Positions 24,935 through 36,004 of a stretch of DNA of 64,000 nucleotides are shown here, piece after piece; position 1 is the first letter of the stretch, and every line of letters begins with the position of its first letter. The notes below the pieces were generated by a model, which did no database searches, was not told where the DNA came from, and worked only from the letters and a program-made list of their open reading frames with translations. This DNA comes from Akkermansiaceae bacterium (GTDB taxonomy: Bacteria; Verrucomicrobiota; Verrucomicrobiia; Verrucomicrobiales; Akkermansiaceae): positions 310,001 to 374,000 of the forward strand of contig JACKQB010000005.1 of the NCBI GenBank assembly GCA_024233115.1, written 5' to 3'. Made by a program: the position numbers and the translations under genes.

Positions 24935-26488
24935 ATGGCCATTGAACCAGCATTACTAGAAAAACTCCACGACCGCAGAGAAGAAGCTCTGTTAGGCGGG
25001 GGGCAGGACCGAATCGACAAACGGCACGAAAAAGGTCAACTCACCGCGCGTGAGCGGCTCGACGCGTTTTTTGACGGGGGCAACTACATTGAATTCGGCA
25101 TGCACGCCCACCACTCCTGCACCAACTTCGGGTTGGAAAAACGCAAGATGCCCGGTGATGGTGTCGTCTGTGCCACTGGGACGGTTGATGGCCGGAGTGT
25201 GGCCGCGTTCGCCCAGGATTTCACTGTCGGTGGTGGTGCCGTGGGACGTATTCACGCCAAGAAAATCTGTGACTTGCTCGACTTCGCGGTCAAGGCGGGT
25301 ATGCCCGTCGTCGGCATCAACGACTCTGGTGGAGCCCGGATCCAGGAAGGGATCGATGCCCTTTCCGGATACGGCCAGGTATTCTTTCGCAACGTGCTTC
25401 TATCCGGTGTAGTGCCGCAGGTTTCCATTATCGCTGGCCCCTGCGCCGGTGGCGCTGCCTACTCTCCCGCGCTGACGGACTTTCTCATCATGACCCGTCA
25501 GAACGCGAATATGTTTATCTGCGGTCCCGACGTGATCAAGGCCGCCACGGGGCAAACCGCCTCACTTGACCAGTTTGCCAGTGCCGATGCGCATGCGCAG
25601 GTCAGCGGTAATATCCACCTCATCGCCAATGACGACCAGCACGCGCTTGACCTTGGCAAACGGTTGCTCTCCTATCTGCCTTCTAACAATGCGGCCGATC
25701 CGCCCCACTGTTTGACGGAGCAGATTGCCCTCAGCGAGGATCCCGGCATGAGGGAGATCATCCCCGCCGATTCCAGGAGCCCGCTGGACATGCAGCAGGT
25801 CATCGCCCGCATCACCGATCCTGGCAGCTGGTTTGAAATCATGCCTGATTTTGCACCTAACATGCTGATCGGGTTTGCCCGTATCGAAGGTATGGTCATC
25901 GGAATCGTGGCTAACCAGCCGACAGTGAAAGCTGGCTGCATCGATATCGATGCATCCGACAAGTCCGCCCGGTTTATCCGCGTCTGTAACATTTACTCGA
26001 TTCCTATCCTCTCCCTGGTGGATGTTCCCGGCTTTATGCCCGGGCTGGCCCAGGAGCGTGGAGGAATAATTCGTCACGGAGCTAAAATGCTCTTTGCCTG
26101 GGCATCCGGCACGGTACCCAAGATCACCCTGATCTGCCGCAAGGCATACGGTGGTGCCTACCTCGCCATGTGCCCCAGTGACCTCGGGGCCGACTTCGTC
26201 TTTGCATGGCCCACCGCTGAGATCGCCGTGATGGGTGCCCAGGGTGCCATGAAGGTGCTCTACCGCCGTGAACTCGAGGCAGCCGAAGACCCGGAAGCCC
26301 TGGAGCATGAGCTTCGCGTGGCTTATTCGGAGAAATTCGCCTCTCCCTATCAGGCGGCCAGTAATGGTATGATCACCGACGTGATCGATCCAAGCGCATC
26401 CCGCTCTACGCTCGCCGTGGCCTTCCGTGGCATGCTCGATAAACGGGAGAGCCGCCCACCGAAGAAACACGGTAACATTCCGCTCTAA
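24935..26488 (+). CDS. mmdA: Methylmalonyl-CoA decarboxylase / carboxyltransferase alpha subunit
   Basis: A 517-residue carboxyltransferase of the PCC-beta/MmdA family. Crotonase-fold halves show GINDSGGARIQEG near residue 128, AGPCAGGAAYSPA near 170 and YGGAYLAMC near 407. In MmdA it transfers the carboxyl from methylmalonyl-CoA to biotin on MmdC. Family sequence alone cannot separate it from propionyl-CoA carboxylase beta subunits, but the adjacent delta, biotin carrier and membrane beta subunits, with no biotin carboxylase, favour the sodium-pumping decarboxylase. Confidence 0.92.
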   Translation: MAIEPALLEKLHDRREEALLGGGQDRIDKRHEKGQLTARERLDAFFDGGNYIEFGMHAHHSCTNFGLEKRKMPGDGVVCATGTVDGRSVAAFAQDFTVGGGAVGRIHAKKICDLLDFAVKAGMPVVGINDSGGARIQEGIDALSGYGQVFFRNVLLSGVVPQVSIIAGPCAGGAAYSPALTDFLIMTRQNANMFICGPDVIKAATGQTASLDQFASADAHAQVSGNIHLIANDDQHALDLGKRLLSYLPSNNAADPPHCLTEQIALSEDPGMREIIPADSRSPLDMQQVIARITDPGSWFEIMPDFAPNMLIGFARIEGMVIGIVANQPTVKAGCIDIDASDKSARFIRVCNIYSIPILSLVDVPGFMPGLAQERGGIIRHGAKMLFAWASGTVPKITLICRKAYGGAYLAMCPSDLGADFVFAWPTAEIAVMGAQGAMKVLYRRELEAAEDPEALEHELRVAYSEKFASPYQAASNGMITDVIDPSASRSTLAVAFRGMLDKRESRPPKKHGNIPL

Positions 26489-26560
26489 AATGCCACATCG
26501 TCCATCTGCCACCATCGCTGTTATCGCCATAATGCCAACATACCACCCCCACCCACTACC

Positions 26561-26938
26561 ATGATGAGTCTAGCTTCATCCATCCTCGCATCCGCCGCCG
26601 CAGAAAGTACCAGCGTATCAGAGGCGGCTCCCTACCTTGCGGGCTTCCTGGTGGTGCTCGTCACCCTGGCCGCTCTGATGGGTGTCTGTATGGCGGTGAG
26701 CAAAATCCTGCAGGCGCTGACCCCCGCACCGGCCGCCCCCGCCCCCGTCGCCAAATCGGCCGCCCCCATCGCACCCGTCGCCGATGATACGGTTCCGCCA
26801 GAAGTGGTCGCAGTGATCGCGGCAGCTGTGTCGACCACACTGGGCGGTAAGCCAAGGATTTTGTCCATCCGGCCTAAAAACTCCTCCTGGAGCCAGGCGG
26901 GTCGTCAGCAAATCCAGACATCTCACAATATCCGATAA
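26561..26938 (+). CDS. mmdD: Methylmalonyl-CoA decarboxylase delta subunit (OadG-like)
   Basis: A 125-residue small subunit: one N-terminal membrane helix (LAGFLVVLVTLAALMGVCMAV), an Ala/Pro linker and a conserved tail ending with RPKNSSWSQAGR, as in MmdD/OadG proteins. It anchors and assembles the complex. Position between alpha and the biotin carrier fits the usual mmd order. Confidence 0.88.
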   Translation: MMSLASSILASAAAESTSVSEAAPYLAGFLVVLVTLAALMGVCMAVSKILQALTPAPAAPAPVAKSAAPIAPVADDTVPPEVVAVIAAAVSTTLGGKPRILSIRPKNSSWSQAGRQQIQTSHNIR

Positions 26939-26998
26939 CACGCTCTTATTCTCGATTCCCAACAATCATTCATCCATCCATTTATCCATTTTAATACC

Positions 26999-27373
26999 AT
27001 GAAACAACTCCGTATCACAGTAGAAGGCAAAGCCTATGATGTCCAAGTAGAAGTGCTCGATGAGGGCGCCGGTTCCCCGACCATCCAACCAGTGGCTCCC
27101 GTGGCCGCTGCCGCCGCTCCGGTGGCTGCTCCTGCTCCTGCCCAGGCACCGGCCGCGGCCGATGGTGACATCACCAGCCCCTTGGCAGGCGTTGTGCAGT
27201 CCGTGGCTGTTGCCGCAGGGGCATCCGTCAAAGCCGGCGATTTGATCATCACCCTTGAAGCCATGAAAATGTTCACCGAGATCAACGCTCCCAGCGATGG
27301 TACTGTGACAGCCATTCACTGCAAGGCAGGCGATGCTGTTGACGAAGGTCAGCCGCTTTACACGATTGGATAA
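26999..27373 (+). CDS. mmdC: Biotin carrier protein of methylmalonyl-CoA decarboxylase
   Basis: A 124-residue protein with an N-terminal region that docks on other subunits, an Ala/Pro-rich flexible linker (about residues 34-56) and a C-terminal biotinyl domain. The biotinylated lysine is in EAMKM (about residue 91). It shuttles carboxyl groups from MmdA to the membrane subunit MmdB. Confidence 0.93.
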   Translation: MKQLRITVEGKAYDVQVEVLDEGAGSPTIQPVAPVAAAAAPVAAPAPAQAPAAADGDITSPLAGVVQSVAVAAGASVKAGDLIITLEAMKMFTEINAPSDGTVTAIHCKAGDAVDEGQPLYTIG

Positions 27374-27452
27374 ACGAGTCCATTACTCCCCTAACAACCT
27401 AACTAATACGGGCAATCATCCCTGCCATCAGTAGAAAACTACACTCACTCTC

Positions 27453-28619
27453 ATGCAAGCACTACAAGAACTGTGGCAAACTACAGGTTTCGTAAATCTC
27501 GAATGGCAAATGTTGGTCATGTGGCTCATTGTTGTCGTTCTGCTTTACCTGGCGATCGCCAAACAATTTGAACCCCTTCTACTGGTTCCCATCGCCATGG
27601 GTGCTTTGATCATCAATCTTCCCATCGAGGGTTTTCTGATGAACGAGCCGGTCTATGTTGATGGTCATTTGGAGGAGGCCGGTGGGTTGTTCTACTACTT
27701 CAATCTGGGGATCAAACTCCAGATCTTTCCGCCGCTCATCTTCATGGGAGTCGGGGCTCTGACCGATTTTGGTCCGCTCATCGCCAACCCCCGCACCCTG
27801 CTGCTAGGCGCTGCGGCTCAGTTTGGCATCTTTTTCACCTTCCTTGCCGCGCCTCTGCTGGGCTTCAATCTTGCTGAAGCGGCGGCCATCGGCATCATCG
27901 GGGGAGCTGACGGGCCTACTTCAATCTACGTCGCATCCAAGCTTGCACCGGATTTGCTGGGTGCCATCGCCGTTGCCGCATACAGCTACATGGCCATGGT
28001 CCCCTTGATCCAACCTCCGATCATGCGTGCCCTGACCACCGTCGAGGAGCGCAAGATCAAGATGAAAACCATGCGCAAGGTCAGCCAGTTGGAAAAAATG
28101 ATTTTCGCGGTGGTTGTGATGATTTTCTGCCTCCTGGTCATCCCTGCCGCAGCCCCGCTGATCGCCATGTTTTTCCTCGGCAATGTGCTTCGTGAATGTA
28201 AGGTCACCGAGCGTTTGGTCAAGGCTTCCCAAAACGAGATCATCAATATCGTCACCATCTTCCTCGGCCTCTGCGTCGGCTTGAAAATGGGCGGGCATAA
28301 CGCCGAAGGCCAGCACATGTTCCTCAATGGACAAACCCTGAGTATCCTCGCCCTGGGCATTGCAGCCTTTGGCATCGCCACCGCATCCGGTGTCCTGATG
28401 GCCAAGTTGATGAACCTGTTCAGCAAAAATAAGATCAACCCGCTGATTGGCTCGGCAGGTGTCTCGGCTGTCCCCATGGCAGCGCGCGTCTCGCACGCTG
28501 AAGGGCAGAAGGCGGACTCCTCGAACTACCTCCTCATGCATGCCATGGGCCCCAACGTCGCTGGTGTCATCGGTAGTGCCCTGGCGGCAGGTTACTTCCT
28601 TGCCATGTTTGGAAACTAA
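27453..28619 (+). CDS. mmdB: Sodium-translocating decarboxylase beta subunit
   Basis: A 388-residue polytopic membrane protein of the OadB/MmdB/GcdB family. The conserved [15 protein letters not shown] segment (about residue 150) carries the Asp used in sodium coupling, and [13 protein letters not shown] near residue 330 is the second conserved re-entrant region. It decarboxylates carboxy-biotin and exports sodium ions, conserving the energy of methylmalonyl-CoA decarboxylation. Confidence 0.94.
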   Translation: MQALQELWQTTGFVNLEWQMLVMWLIVVVLLYLAIAKQFEPLLLVPIAMGALIINLPIEGFLMNEPVYVDGHLEEAGGLFYYFNLGIKLQIFPPLIFMGVGALTDFGPLIANPRTLLLGAAAQFGIFFTFLAAPLLGFNLAEAAAIGIIGGADGPTSIYVASKLAPDLLGAIAVAAYSYMAMVPLIQPPIMRALTTVEERKIKMKTMRKVSQLEKMIFAVVVMIFCLLVIPAAAPLIAMFFLGNVLRECKVTERLVKASQNEIINIVTIFLGLCVGLKMGGHNAEGQHMFLNGQTLSILALGIAAFGIATASGVLMAKLMNLFSKNKINPLIGSAGVSAVPMAARVSHAEGQKADSSNYLLMHAMGPNVAGVIGSALAAGYFLAMFGN

Positions 28620-28712
28620 TCACCCCTACACCTTAACCATATTCGAGAATCCGGATTTTTTGTGATCCGGTCCACGCTCCCACTTTCACTTTTTTTAAAC
28701 CGAAGACCGACC

Positions 28713-30200
28713 ATGAGCTATCCATTCCCAACACTCACTGCAGATGAAGCAGCCGAACTCATTCAACACGATCAAAATGTTGGCTTCAGCGGATTTACCC
28801 CCGCTGGTGCCGCCAAAGCGGTTCCTACCGCCCTCGCACGCAAAGCGATCCGCGAACACGACGCAGGCCGCGACTTCAAAATAGGTGTGTTGACCGGTGC
28901 CTCCACCGGTGCCTCCCTCGACGGGGAGCTTGCCAAAGCCAAGGCCGTCAAGTTCCGCACTCCCTATCAATCCAACCCGGATATGCGGAAAAGCATCAAC
29001 GATGGAGAGACCCGCTTCTTCGATATGCACCTGTCGCAAATCCAACAGAATGTTCGCTACGGGTTTCTTGGAAACATCGACTTCGCCGTGGTGGAGGCCG
29101 CCGATGTTGCGGCCGACGGGAAAGTCCTGCTGACCTCCAGCGTCGGCGCCACACCGACCTACCTGAATAAAGCCGACAAGGTGATCATCGAACTCAATAG
29201 CTACCACCCCAAACAGCTGCTCGGTTTCCATGATATCTACGAACCCCGTGACCCTCCTTTCCGGCGCCCCATCCCCATTTGCAACGCGGAAGACCGCATC
29301 GGGAGCCAGCGGGTATGGGTGGACCCTAAAAAAATCGTCGGCGTCGTCGAAACCAACCTGGCTGATGAAATTGGAGGCTTCACCCCGACCTCGGACATCA
29401 CCCAGAAAATCGGTGAAAATGTCGCGGAATTCCTAGCTGCTGAGATGGCCGCTGGTCGCGTGCCCAAGTCCTTCCTGCCCATCCAGTCCGGTGTCGGCAA
29501 CGTCGCCAACGCCGTCCTGGGCGCCATGGGCGCCCACCCGGATATCCCGGTTTTCCAGCTCTACACCGAGGTGATTCAGGACTCCGTTATCGCGGGGATG
29601 AAAGAAGGGACCATCGGATTCGCCTCCGGCTCGTCACTGACCGTTTCCCCCGAGGTGTTGCTGGAGATCTATGCAAGCCTTGAGGATTTCCAGGGCAAGC
29701 TCTTGCTTCGACCCCAGGAGATTTCCAACAATCCGGAGATTGCCCGTCGCCTGGGCATCATTTCCATCAACACCGCGCTCGAAACCGACATCTTCGGCAA
29801 CGTCAACAGCACCCACGTGCTGGGACAGAAAATGATGAACGGCATCGGTGGCTCCGGCGACTTTACCCGCAACGCCTACATCTCCATCTTCACCTGCCCG
29901 TCCACAGCCAAAGGTGGCGCCATCTCGGCGATTGTCCCCCTTTGTTCGCACATGGATCACAGCGAGCATTCTGTGCAGGTCCTCATTACCGAGCATGGAG
30001 TTGCAGACCTTCGTGGCAAAAACCCTGAAGAGCGCGCCCACCTCATCATCAACAATTGTGCGGCTCCCGAATACCAGGGCCTGCTCAACCAGTATTACAA
30101 CAGTGCCAAATCCGGCCATACCCACCAGTCGCTCGATTCCGCCTTTGCCTTCCACAAGGCATTTATCGAAACCGGCAACATGCAGGACGCGAAGTTGTAG
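28713..30200 (+). CDS. Acetyl-CoA hydrolase/transferase family CoA-transferase (likely propionyl-CoA:succinate)
   Basis: A 495-residue class I CoA-transferase of the Cat1/ScpC type. GFTPAGAAKAVP is near the N-terminus; the C-terminal half has the GGSGDFTRNAY and EHGVADLRGK motifs; the likely catalytic Glu is in FQLYTEVIQDSV. The position among propionate genes suggests transfer of CoA from propionyl-CoA to succinate (or acetate), closing the cycle. ATG at 28713 gives the standard start MSYPFPTLTADEAA; an upstream start would add 17 residues. Confidence 0.87.
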   Translation: MSYPFPTLTADEAAELIQHDQNVGFSGFTPAGAAKAVPTALARKAIREHDAGRDFKIGVLTGASTGASLDGELAKAKAVKFRTPYQSNPDMRKSINDGETRFFDMHLSQIQQNVRYGFLGNIDFAVVEAADVAADGKVLLTSSVGATPTYLNKADKVIIELNSYHPKQLLGFHDIYEPRDPPFRRPIPICNAEDRIGSQRVWVDPKKIVGVVETNLADEIGGFTPTSDITQKIGENVAEFLAAEMAAGRVPKSFLPIQSGVGNVANAVLGAMGAHPDIPVFQLYTEVIQDSVIAGMKEGTIGFASGSSLTVSPEVLLEIYASLEDFQGKLLLRPQEISNNPEIARRLGIISINTALETDIFGNVNSTHVLGQKMMNGIGGSGDFTRNAYISIFTCPSTAKGGAISAIVPLCSHMDHSEHSVQVLITEHGVADLRGKNPEERAHLIINNCAAPEYQGLLNQYYNSAKSGHTHQSLDSAFAFHKAFIETGNMQDAKL

Positions 30201-30266
30201 TCCGTCATTGGTATTGTTAGAAATAACCACTCATTCTGTAATCAACATTATTCATCCAATAAATCC

Positions 30267-32360
30267 ATGAGCACCGAACCACAAACCGATGGCTTGCTTG
30301 CAGAGTTTCCACCTCATACCTACGACCAGTGGCATGAGGCTGCGGAAGCCCTCCTGAAGGGAGCACCCTTTGAAAAACTCCTTGTTAGCAAAACCTACGA
30401 GGATATCACCATCCAGCCGATCTATCGCCGCGAGGATATCGCCGATCTCGAACACCGGAAGGATATGCCCGGCGCTGGAACCCTGGTCAGGGGAAGCCGG
30501 CCCGGTGGATTTCTCAAAGCCGGATGGGAAGTGTCCCAGGAGCTTTGCAAGTGCAAACCTGAAAAGGTAAACGCCCTCATCCACCAAGGTTTGAACGGTG
30601 GCCAGACGGAACTCAACATCGTTCTCAGTGATGTCACCGCGAATGGTTACGACAAGGATCAGACGGAGAAAAAAGTCCGCGGTCTTGACCTGGAGAATCT
30701 TGAGGACATGGAAGTCGCCCTCGATGGGGTGGCACTCGATTCCATCTCCACCTTCTGGCGATCGGGCGCCGGCTCAGTTTCTGTAGCGGCTCTCTTTTTT
30801 GCCGCCGCCAAGAAACAAGGCATCGCGCTCAAGGACTTGCGCGGATGCTTCGATATCGATCCGCTCGCCGAGCTGGGGCTGCACGGTCACCTTCGGCAAA
30901 ACCTGAAAACACGCCTCGACCACATGGCGGCACTCACCAAGTTCGCCATCAAACATGCTCCGCAGATGCAGACGATTTGCGTGCAGGGAAATCTTTACCA
31001 CGACAGTGGAGCCAGTGCCACCCAGGAGCTCGCCTACATCATTGCCACCGCCGTTTGCTACATCGAGAAGATGAAAAAACGCGGTATCGAACCCGCTGAC
31101 CTGCTGCCCCACATGCGCGTCAGCCTTTCCGTGGGCTCCGATTACTTCATGGAGATCGCCAAGATCCGTGCCACCCGCTGGCTCTGGAGTAAAATGGCCG
31201 AGGCTTACGGCGTGGAGGATGCCAGCGTCTACATCCACGCCCGCACCTCGCTCTGGAACAAAACCTGTTACGATGCCCACACCAACATGCTGCGTGTCAC
31301 CTCGGAGGCCTTCGCCGCCGTCGTCGCCGGTGTCGATGGTATGCACATCGGCCCGTATAACGAGGTCGCTGGCAAAACCGATGAGTTCTCGCGCCGCATC
31401 GCGCGCAACATCCACATCATCCTGCGCGAGGAATGTGGTCTCGACCAGGTCATCGACCCCGCAGGCGGCTCGAACTACATCGAGTGGCTCACCGACCAGA
31501 TTGCCGGTAAATCCTGGGAGATTTTCCAGGGGATTGACCAAGCTGGCGGCATCATATCGATGTTGGAGGACGGCTCGATCCAAAAACAAATCGAGGTTAC
31601 CTATCAGCAGAAACGCCAGAACGTCCGTCGCCGTAAAGACAGCATCGTAGGTGCTAACATGTATCCCGATCTCAAGGGAGGCAGGCTCACTACCTCTGAC
31701 AAATCCAAGGGCCATTGTGGCGCTGACAAGCCTAACAAACGCATCGATGTCCCCGCTCTCGCCGCCATCACACCCTCCACAGAGGCCGAAATGGTCGAGC
31801 AAGCCATCGCCGCCGCTGAGCAGGGGGCGACCGTTGGCCAGATCGGCGAAGCCACCGGGGTCCACGAAGGACGCACCTTTAACATCCACCTGGTTCCGCA
31901 GCGCCGAGCTGCGGAGGAATACGAAGCCCTGCGCGATGCCTCCGCCGCCTACGAGGAAAAAACCGGCTCACCACCGGTGATCCTTCAGCTCAACATGGGG
32001 CCGTCCCGCCGCTACCGCCTGCGGGCCGACTGGACAGCCTCCTTCTTCGAGGCCGGCGGCTTCAAGGTCGACGGTGCCACCGACTTCGAGGATACCGAGT
32101 CCGCCGTTGCCGCCCTGCAAGCATCACCGGCAACCATCGCCGTGATCACCTCGGACGATGCCAGTTACGATGAATGTGTCGCCCCACTCGCCAAAGCCGT
32201 CAAGGCTGCCAAGCCTGGTGTCACTCTGTTAGTCGCCGGAGCACCCGGTGATAACGAAGCCGCCTGGCGTGAGGCTGGTGTCGATGACTTCGTTAACGTC
32301 CGCGTCAATAACTACGAAATGAACCAACAACTTTTGAAAGGAGCAGGAGTAATCTCATGA
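30267..32360 (+). CDS. mutA: Methylmalonyl-CoA mutase small subunit
   Basis: A 697-residue small (beta) subunit of the heterodimeric adenosylcobalamin-dependent mutase. It has the mutase TIM-barrel and a C-terminal Rossmann-like domain that lacks the DxHxxG cobalamin motif, as expected for the non-catalytic subunit. It is 66 bp downstream of the CoA-transferase and overlaps mutB by four bases (ATGA), giving balanced translation of the two subunits. Confidence 0.94.
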   Translation: MSTEPQTDGLLAEFPPHTYDQWHEAAEALLKGAPFEKLLVSKTYEDITIQPIYRREDIADLEHRKDMPGAGTLVRGSRPGGFLKAGWEVSQELCKCKPEKVNALIHQGLNGGQTELNIVLSDVTANGYDKDQTEKKVRGLDLENLEDMEVALDGVALDSISTFWRSGAGSVSVAALFFAAAKKQGIALKDLRGCFDIDPLAELGLHGHLRQNLKTRLDHMAALTKFAIKHAPQMQTICVQGNLYHDSGASATQELAYIIATAVCYIEKMKKRGIEPADLLPHMRVSLSVGSDYFMEIAKIRATRWLWSKMAEAYGVEDASVYIHARTSLWNKTCYDAHTNMLRVTSEAFAAVVAGVDGMHIGPYNEVAGKTDEFSRRIARNIHIILREECGLDQVIDPAGGSNYIEWLTDQIAGKSWEIFQGIDQAGGIISMLEDGSIQKQIEVTYQQKRQNVRRRKDSIVGANMYPDLKGGRLTTSDKSKGHCGADKPNKRIDVPALAAITPSTEAEMVEQAIAAAEQGATVGQIGEATGVHEGRTFNIHLVPQRRAAEEYEALRDASAAYEEKTGSPPVILQLNMGPSRRYRLRADWTASFFEAGGFKVDGATDFEDTESAVAALQASPATIAVITSDDASYDECVAPLAKAVKAAKPGVTLLVAGAPGDNEAAWREAGVDDFVNVRVNNYEMNQQLLKGAGVIS

Positions 32361-34534
32361 GCAGCCCATCATTTAAAGACATCCCGTATAACTCGACTCA
32401 GAAAAAACTGAGCTACGAAGCCTGGTGCGCCAAACTCGAGAAGGAGCAAGGTAAACCCATCGATGAAATCGTATGGAACACCATGGAGCAAATCCCGGTC
32501 AAGCCACTCTACACTGAGGACGACATGGAAGAGGTGGAACACCTCGATTACCAGGCGGGCATCGCGCCCTTCCTGCGCGGCCCCTACGCCACCATGTATT
32601 GTTTCCGCCCGTGGACGATCCGCCAATACGCCGGCTTCTCCACCGCCGAGGAGTCCAACGCCTTTTACCGCCGCAACCTGGCAGCGGGTCAAAAGGGGCT
32701 CTCCGTCGCCTTCGACCTCGCCACCCACCGTGGCTACGACTCGGACCACCCGCGTGTGGTCGGGGATGTCGGCAAGGCCGGTGTCGCCATCGACTCCATC
32801 CTCGATATGGAGGTGCTGTTTGGCAATATTCCGTTGGACAAGGTCTCTGTTTCCATGACCATGAACGGTGCGGTGCTGCCGATCCTCGCCTTCTACATCA
32901 CCGCGGCACTGGAGCAGGGGGCCACCCTCGATCAGCTCGCGGGCACGATCCAGAACGATATTCTCAAGGAGTACATGGTGCGTAACACCTACATCTACCC
33001 GCCCGGGCCATCGATGAAAATCATCGCCGACATCTTTGAGTTCACCTCCCAGAAAATGCCGAAGTTCAACTCGATCTCGATCTCCGGCTACCACATGCAG
33101 GAGGCCGGGGCGACCGCCGACCTGGAAATGGCCTACACCCTGGCCGACGGCTGGGAGTATTTGAAAACCGGGATCGAGGCGGGCATTGACATCGATGCCT
33201 TCGCTCCCCGGCTCTCCTTCTTCTGGGCCCAGGGAAAAAACCACTTCATGGAGGTCGCCAAGATGCGCGCCGCACGTGTGCTCTGGGCGAAGATCGTCAA
33301 GACCTTCAATCCGAAGAATCCCAAGTCGCTCGCACTCCGCACCCACTCACAGACATCCGGCTGGAGTCTAACAGAGCAGGATCCGTTTAACAACATTTCC
33401 CGCACCTGCATCGAGGCCATGGCCGCGACGCTCGGCCACACCCAGTCGCTGCACACCAACGCGCTCGACGAAGCCATTGCCCTGCCGACGGATTTCTCCG
33501 CCCGTATCGCCCGCAACACCCAGCTCTTCCTGCAGGACGAAACGTCGATCTGCCGTGTCATCGACCCGTGGGGCGGCTCGTATTACCTCGAGGCTCTCAC
33601 CGACGCGCTGATCAAAAAAGCCTGGGCCCACATCATGGAAGCCCAGGAGCTCGGCGGTATGTCGAAGGCCGTGGAAGCGGGTATACCCAAGATGCGAATC
33701 GAGGAAGCCGCCGCCCGCCGTCAGGCCCGCATCGACTCCGGTGCGGAAACCATCGTCGGCGTCAACAAGTACCGCTTGGAAAAAGAAGATCCGCTCGACA
33801 TCCTCGATGTCGACAACACGGCGGTCCGGCTTTCCCAGATAGAACGCCTCAAGAAACTCCGCGCCAACCGCAACGAGCAAGAGTGCCAGGCCAGTCTCAA
33901 CGCCCTGCGCGATTGCGCTGGGGGCGGCGAAGGCAACCTCCTGGACCTCGCCGTCAAGGCAGCCCAGGCCCGAGCTTCACTCGGTGAGATTTCCGATGCT
34001 TGCGAAGACCACTTTGGTCGCTATAAAGCAACCATCCGCTCGATCTCCGGAGTGTACGGAAACGAATTCAGCAACCAAGGTGACATGAAAGACATCCCCG
34101 ACCTGATCAAGAAATTCGAGTCCAAGGAAGGACGCCGCCCACGCATCATGATCGCGAAAATGGGGCAGGACGGCCACGACCGCGGCGCCAAGGTGGTGTC
34201 CACCGCCTACGCGGACATGGGATTTGATGTCGATATAGGACCGCTCTTCCAGACACCTGAGGAAACAGCGAAACAAGCCGTTGAAAACGACGTGCATGTC
34301 ATCGCCATGAGTTCCCTGGCTGCCGGACACAAAACACTCCTTCCCCAACTCATCGGGGAACTCGCGAAGCTTGACCGGGAGGACATCATGGTCGTCTGCG
34401 GCGGTGTGATCCCCGCCCAGGACTACGATTACCTTTATCAAAACGGAGCCGCCGCCATCTTTGGCCCTGGAACCGTCGTTCCGGATTCAGCCCGCAAGGT
34501 ACTCAACCTTCTGCTTGAGCAGCTTGAGGACTAG
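32357..34534 (+). CDS. mutB: Methylmalonyl-CoA mutase large (catalytic) subunit
   Basis: A 725-residue catalytic subunit interconverting succinyl-CoA and (R)-methylmalonyl-CoA. The N-terminal barrel contains [19 protein letters not shown] and [11 protein letters not shown]; the C-terminal cobalamin-binding domain has [13 protein letters not shown], whose His is the lower cobalt ligand. Both subunits are full length. In this cluster the likely net direction is succinyl-CoA to methylmalonyl-CoA for propionate formation, although the enzyme is reversible. Confidence 0.96.
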   Translation: MSSPSFKDIPYNSTQKKLSYEAWCAKLEKEQGKPIDEIVWNTMEQIPVKPLYTEDDMEEVEHLDYQAGIAPFLRGPYATMYCFRPWTIRQYAGFSTAEESNAFYRRNLAAGQKGLSVAFDLATHRGYDSDHPRVVGDVGKAGVAIDSILDMEVLFGNIPLDKVSVSMTMNGAVLPILAFYITAALEQGATLDQLAGTIQNDILKEYMVRNTYIYPPGPSMKIIADIFEFTSQKMPKFNSISISGYHMQEAGATADLEMAYTLADGWEYLKTGIEAGIDIDAFAPRLSFFWAQGKNHFMEVAKMRAARVLWAKIVKTFNPKNPKSLALRTHSQTSGWSLTEQDPFNNISRTCIEAMAATLGHTQSLHTNALDEAIALPTDFSARIARNTQLFLQDETSICRVIDPWGGSYYLEALTDALIKKAWAHIMEAQELGGMSKAVEAGIPKMRIEEAAARRQARIDSGAETIVGVNKYRLEKEDPLDILDVDNTAVRLSQIERLKKLRANRNEQECQASLNALRDCAGGGEGNLLDLAVKAAQARASLGEISDACEDHFGRYKATIRSISGVYGNEFSNQGDMKDIPDLIKKFESKEGRRPRIMIAKMGQDGHDRGAKVVSTAYADMGFDVDIGPLFQTPEETAKQAVENDVHVIAMSSLAAGHKTLLPQLIGELAKLDREDIMVVCGGVIPAQDYDYLYQNGAAAIFGPGTVVPDSARKVLNLLLEQLED

Positions 34535-34547
34535 CTTGGAATTTAAC

Positions 34548-34580
34548 AAATAGGTCTTATATGTCCTATAAGACCTATTT
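34548..34580. promoter_or_regulatory. Perfect 13-bp inverted repeat between mutB and meaB
   Basis: AAATAGGTCTTAT (34548-34560) and ATAAGACCTATTT (34568-34580) with a 7-base spacer. It occupies nearly the whole 55-bp gap ten bases before the meaB start. It lacks a proper T-run, so it may be an mRNA-stabilising or attenuating hairpin or a protein operator. Confidence 0.55.
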
Positions 34581-34589
34581 ACGTTATCC

Positions 34590-35687
34590 ATGCCCAAGAA
34601 GATCAAACCAGAATGGCAACCTGAAGACGGTGATGACCACCACGGCTGCTACGCCGGGTTTGTCTCCCCCGGGGTCGATGATTCCGGTGACTTTAAGCCG
34701 CCTTTGAAAAAGCGCCGCAAGCTCACCCTCGACGATTACGAGCGCGGCATCCTTAGCTCGGATAAAACCATCCTCTCCCGCGCGATCACTCTGGTGGAGA
34801 GTAACCATCCCGAGCATGAGGAGCTTGCCCAGTCGTTACTCCAGCGCGTCCTTCCCAAGTCTGGAAACTCCATCCGTGTCGGTATCACCGGCGTTCCCGG
34901 TGTCGGCAAAAGCACGCTGATCGAGTCGCTCGGCTGCATGCTTTGTGAAAAAGGCCACCGCGTTGCCATTCTAGCCGTCGATCCCAGCAGTTCGGTCACC
35001 GGCGGTAGTATCCTCGGTGACAAAACCCGGATGGAAAACCTGGTCCGCGAACCCAACGCCTACATCCGGCCGTCTCCCTCAAGTGGTTCGCTCGGCGGGG
35101 TCGGACGCAAAAGCCGTGAGACCATGCTGCTTTGCGAAGCCGCGGGCTACGATGTCATCCTGGTCGAAACCGTAGGCGTCGGCCAAAACGAGATCACCGT
35201 GCGCTCGATGGTGGATTTCTTTTTCCTCGTCATGCTCGCCGGGGCGGGGGACGAGCTCCAGGGGATGAAAAAAGGTGTCATCGAAATCGCCGACCTGTTA
35301 GCCGTCAATAAAGCCGATGGCAACAACCTGCACCCGGCCCGACTCGCCGCCGCCGAATACGGCAGGGTGCTGGAATTTCTCCAACCCGCCACCCAAGGCT
35401 GGAAGACCCGTGCCGTCACCTGCTCCGCCTTTGAACCACCGACTCTAGAAACTCTTTGGGACACCATCGAAGAGTTCCGCGCCACCACCCAGCAATCCGG
35501 TGCCTTTTTTGCGCGCCGCAAACAGCAATCCATCGAGTGGATGCACGCCATGATCGAGGAAGAACTCCGCAACCGTTTCCTCCGCAGCAAACACATCCAG
35601 GCCCTGCTCCCTGGCATTGAGCAACAAGTCGCTGACAACACCCTCCCTGCCGCCACCGCCGTGCACCAAATCATGCGTGAGCTGTGA
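34590..35687 (+). CDS. meaB: MeaB/ArgK-type GTPase, mutase chaperone
   Basis: A 365-residue G3E GTPase that protects and reloads methylmalonyl-CoA mutase with adenosylcobalamin. Walker A is GVPGVGKST; AVDPSSSVTGGSILGDKTRM and ETVGVGQNE are switch and G3 segments, and NKADG is the base-recognition motif. It has a longer N-terminus than usual (about 30 acidic residues). The last 51 bp, encoding TLPAATAVHQIMREL, recur at 38488-38539 beyond the restriction-modification insert. Confidence 0.94.
   Translation: MPKKIKPEWQPEDGDDHHGCYAGFVSPGVDDSGDFKPPLKKRRKLTLDDYERGILSSDKTILSRAITLVESNHPEHEELAQSLLQRVLPKSGNSIRVGITGVPGVGKSTLIESLGCMLCEKGHRVAILAVDPSSSVTGGSILGDKTRMENLVREPNAYIRPSPSSGSLGGVGRKSRETMLLCEAAGYDVILVETVGVGQNEITVRSMVDFFFLVMLAGAGDELQGMKKGVIEIADLLAVNKADGNNLHPARLAAAEYGRVLEFLQPATQGWKTRAVTCSAFEPPTLETLWDTIEEFRATTQQSGAFFARRKQQSIEWMHAMIEEELRNRFLRSKHIQALLPGIEQQVADNTLPAATAVHQIMREL
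35635..35685 (+). repeat. Direct repeat, copy A (3' end of meaB)
   Basis: 51 bp matching 38488-38539 apart from one inserted C and an AA/GG difference. Together the copies bracket the restriction-modification genes. Confidence 0.9.
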
Positions 35688-36004
35688 ATTTTTGGAGTGC
35701 CAGTTTTCAACTGGCGGCAGGGTATGAGTATCCATCCTCTTTGGGAAGCCAGCCAAAATGGCTACCGGAGGAAGCAAGGAGAGGCACAATGTGAATGATC
35801 CATTTCTTTGACCTGGCCCTTTCCCGGTCCCCTTTACGAACGCTTTATTTGTTGCCGTGCGGGAACATTGTTCCTCATGAATCGTAATTTACTCCTCCTC
35901 TCTCCGCTTTAATAGATATAGATCAGGGAATGTCTAGACTAGTGCCACTGTGACCTATAAAATGGTTTGACGAACTGCACTTCCAATGTTCTCATGAACA
36001 CATA
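35688..36004. other. Intergenic region before the methyltransferase gene
   Basis: About 317 bp without a gene. It includes small hairpins GCCAGTT/AACTGGC (35699-35715), which may end the meaB transcript, and GGAAC/GTTCC around 35862. The right half, from about 35850, is AT-rich and must contain the promoter for the methyltransferase. I see no controller (C) gene. Confidence 0.45.

Noticed and set aside
30774..31889. Open frame of 371 codons on the minus strand
   Set aside because: Antisense to mutA; composition follows the third-codon GC bias of the real gene.
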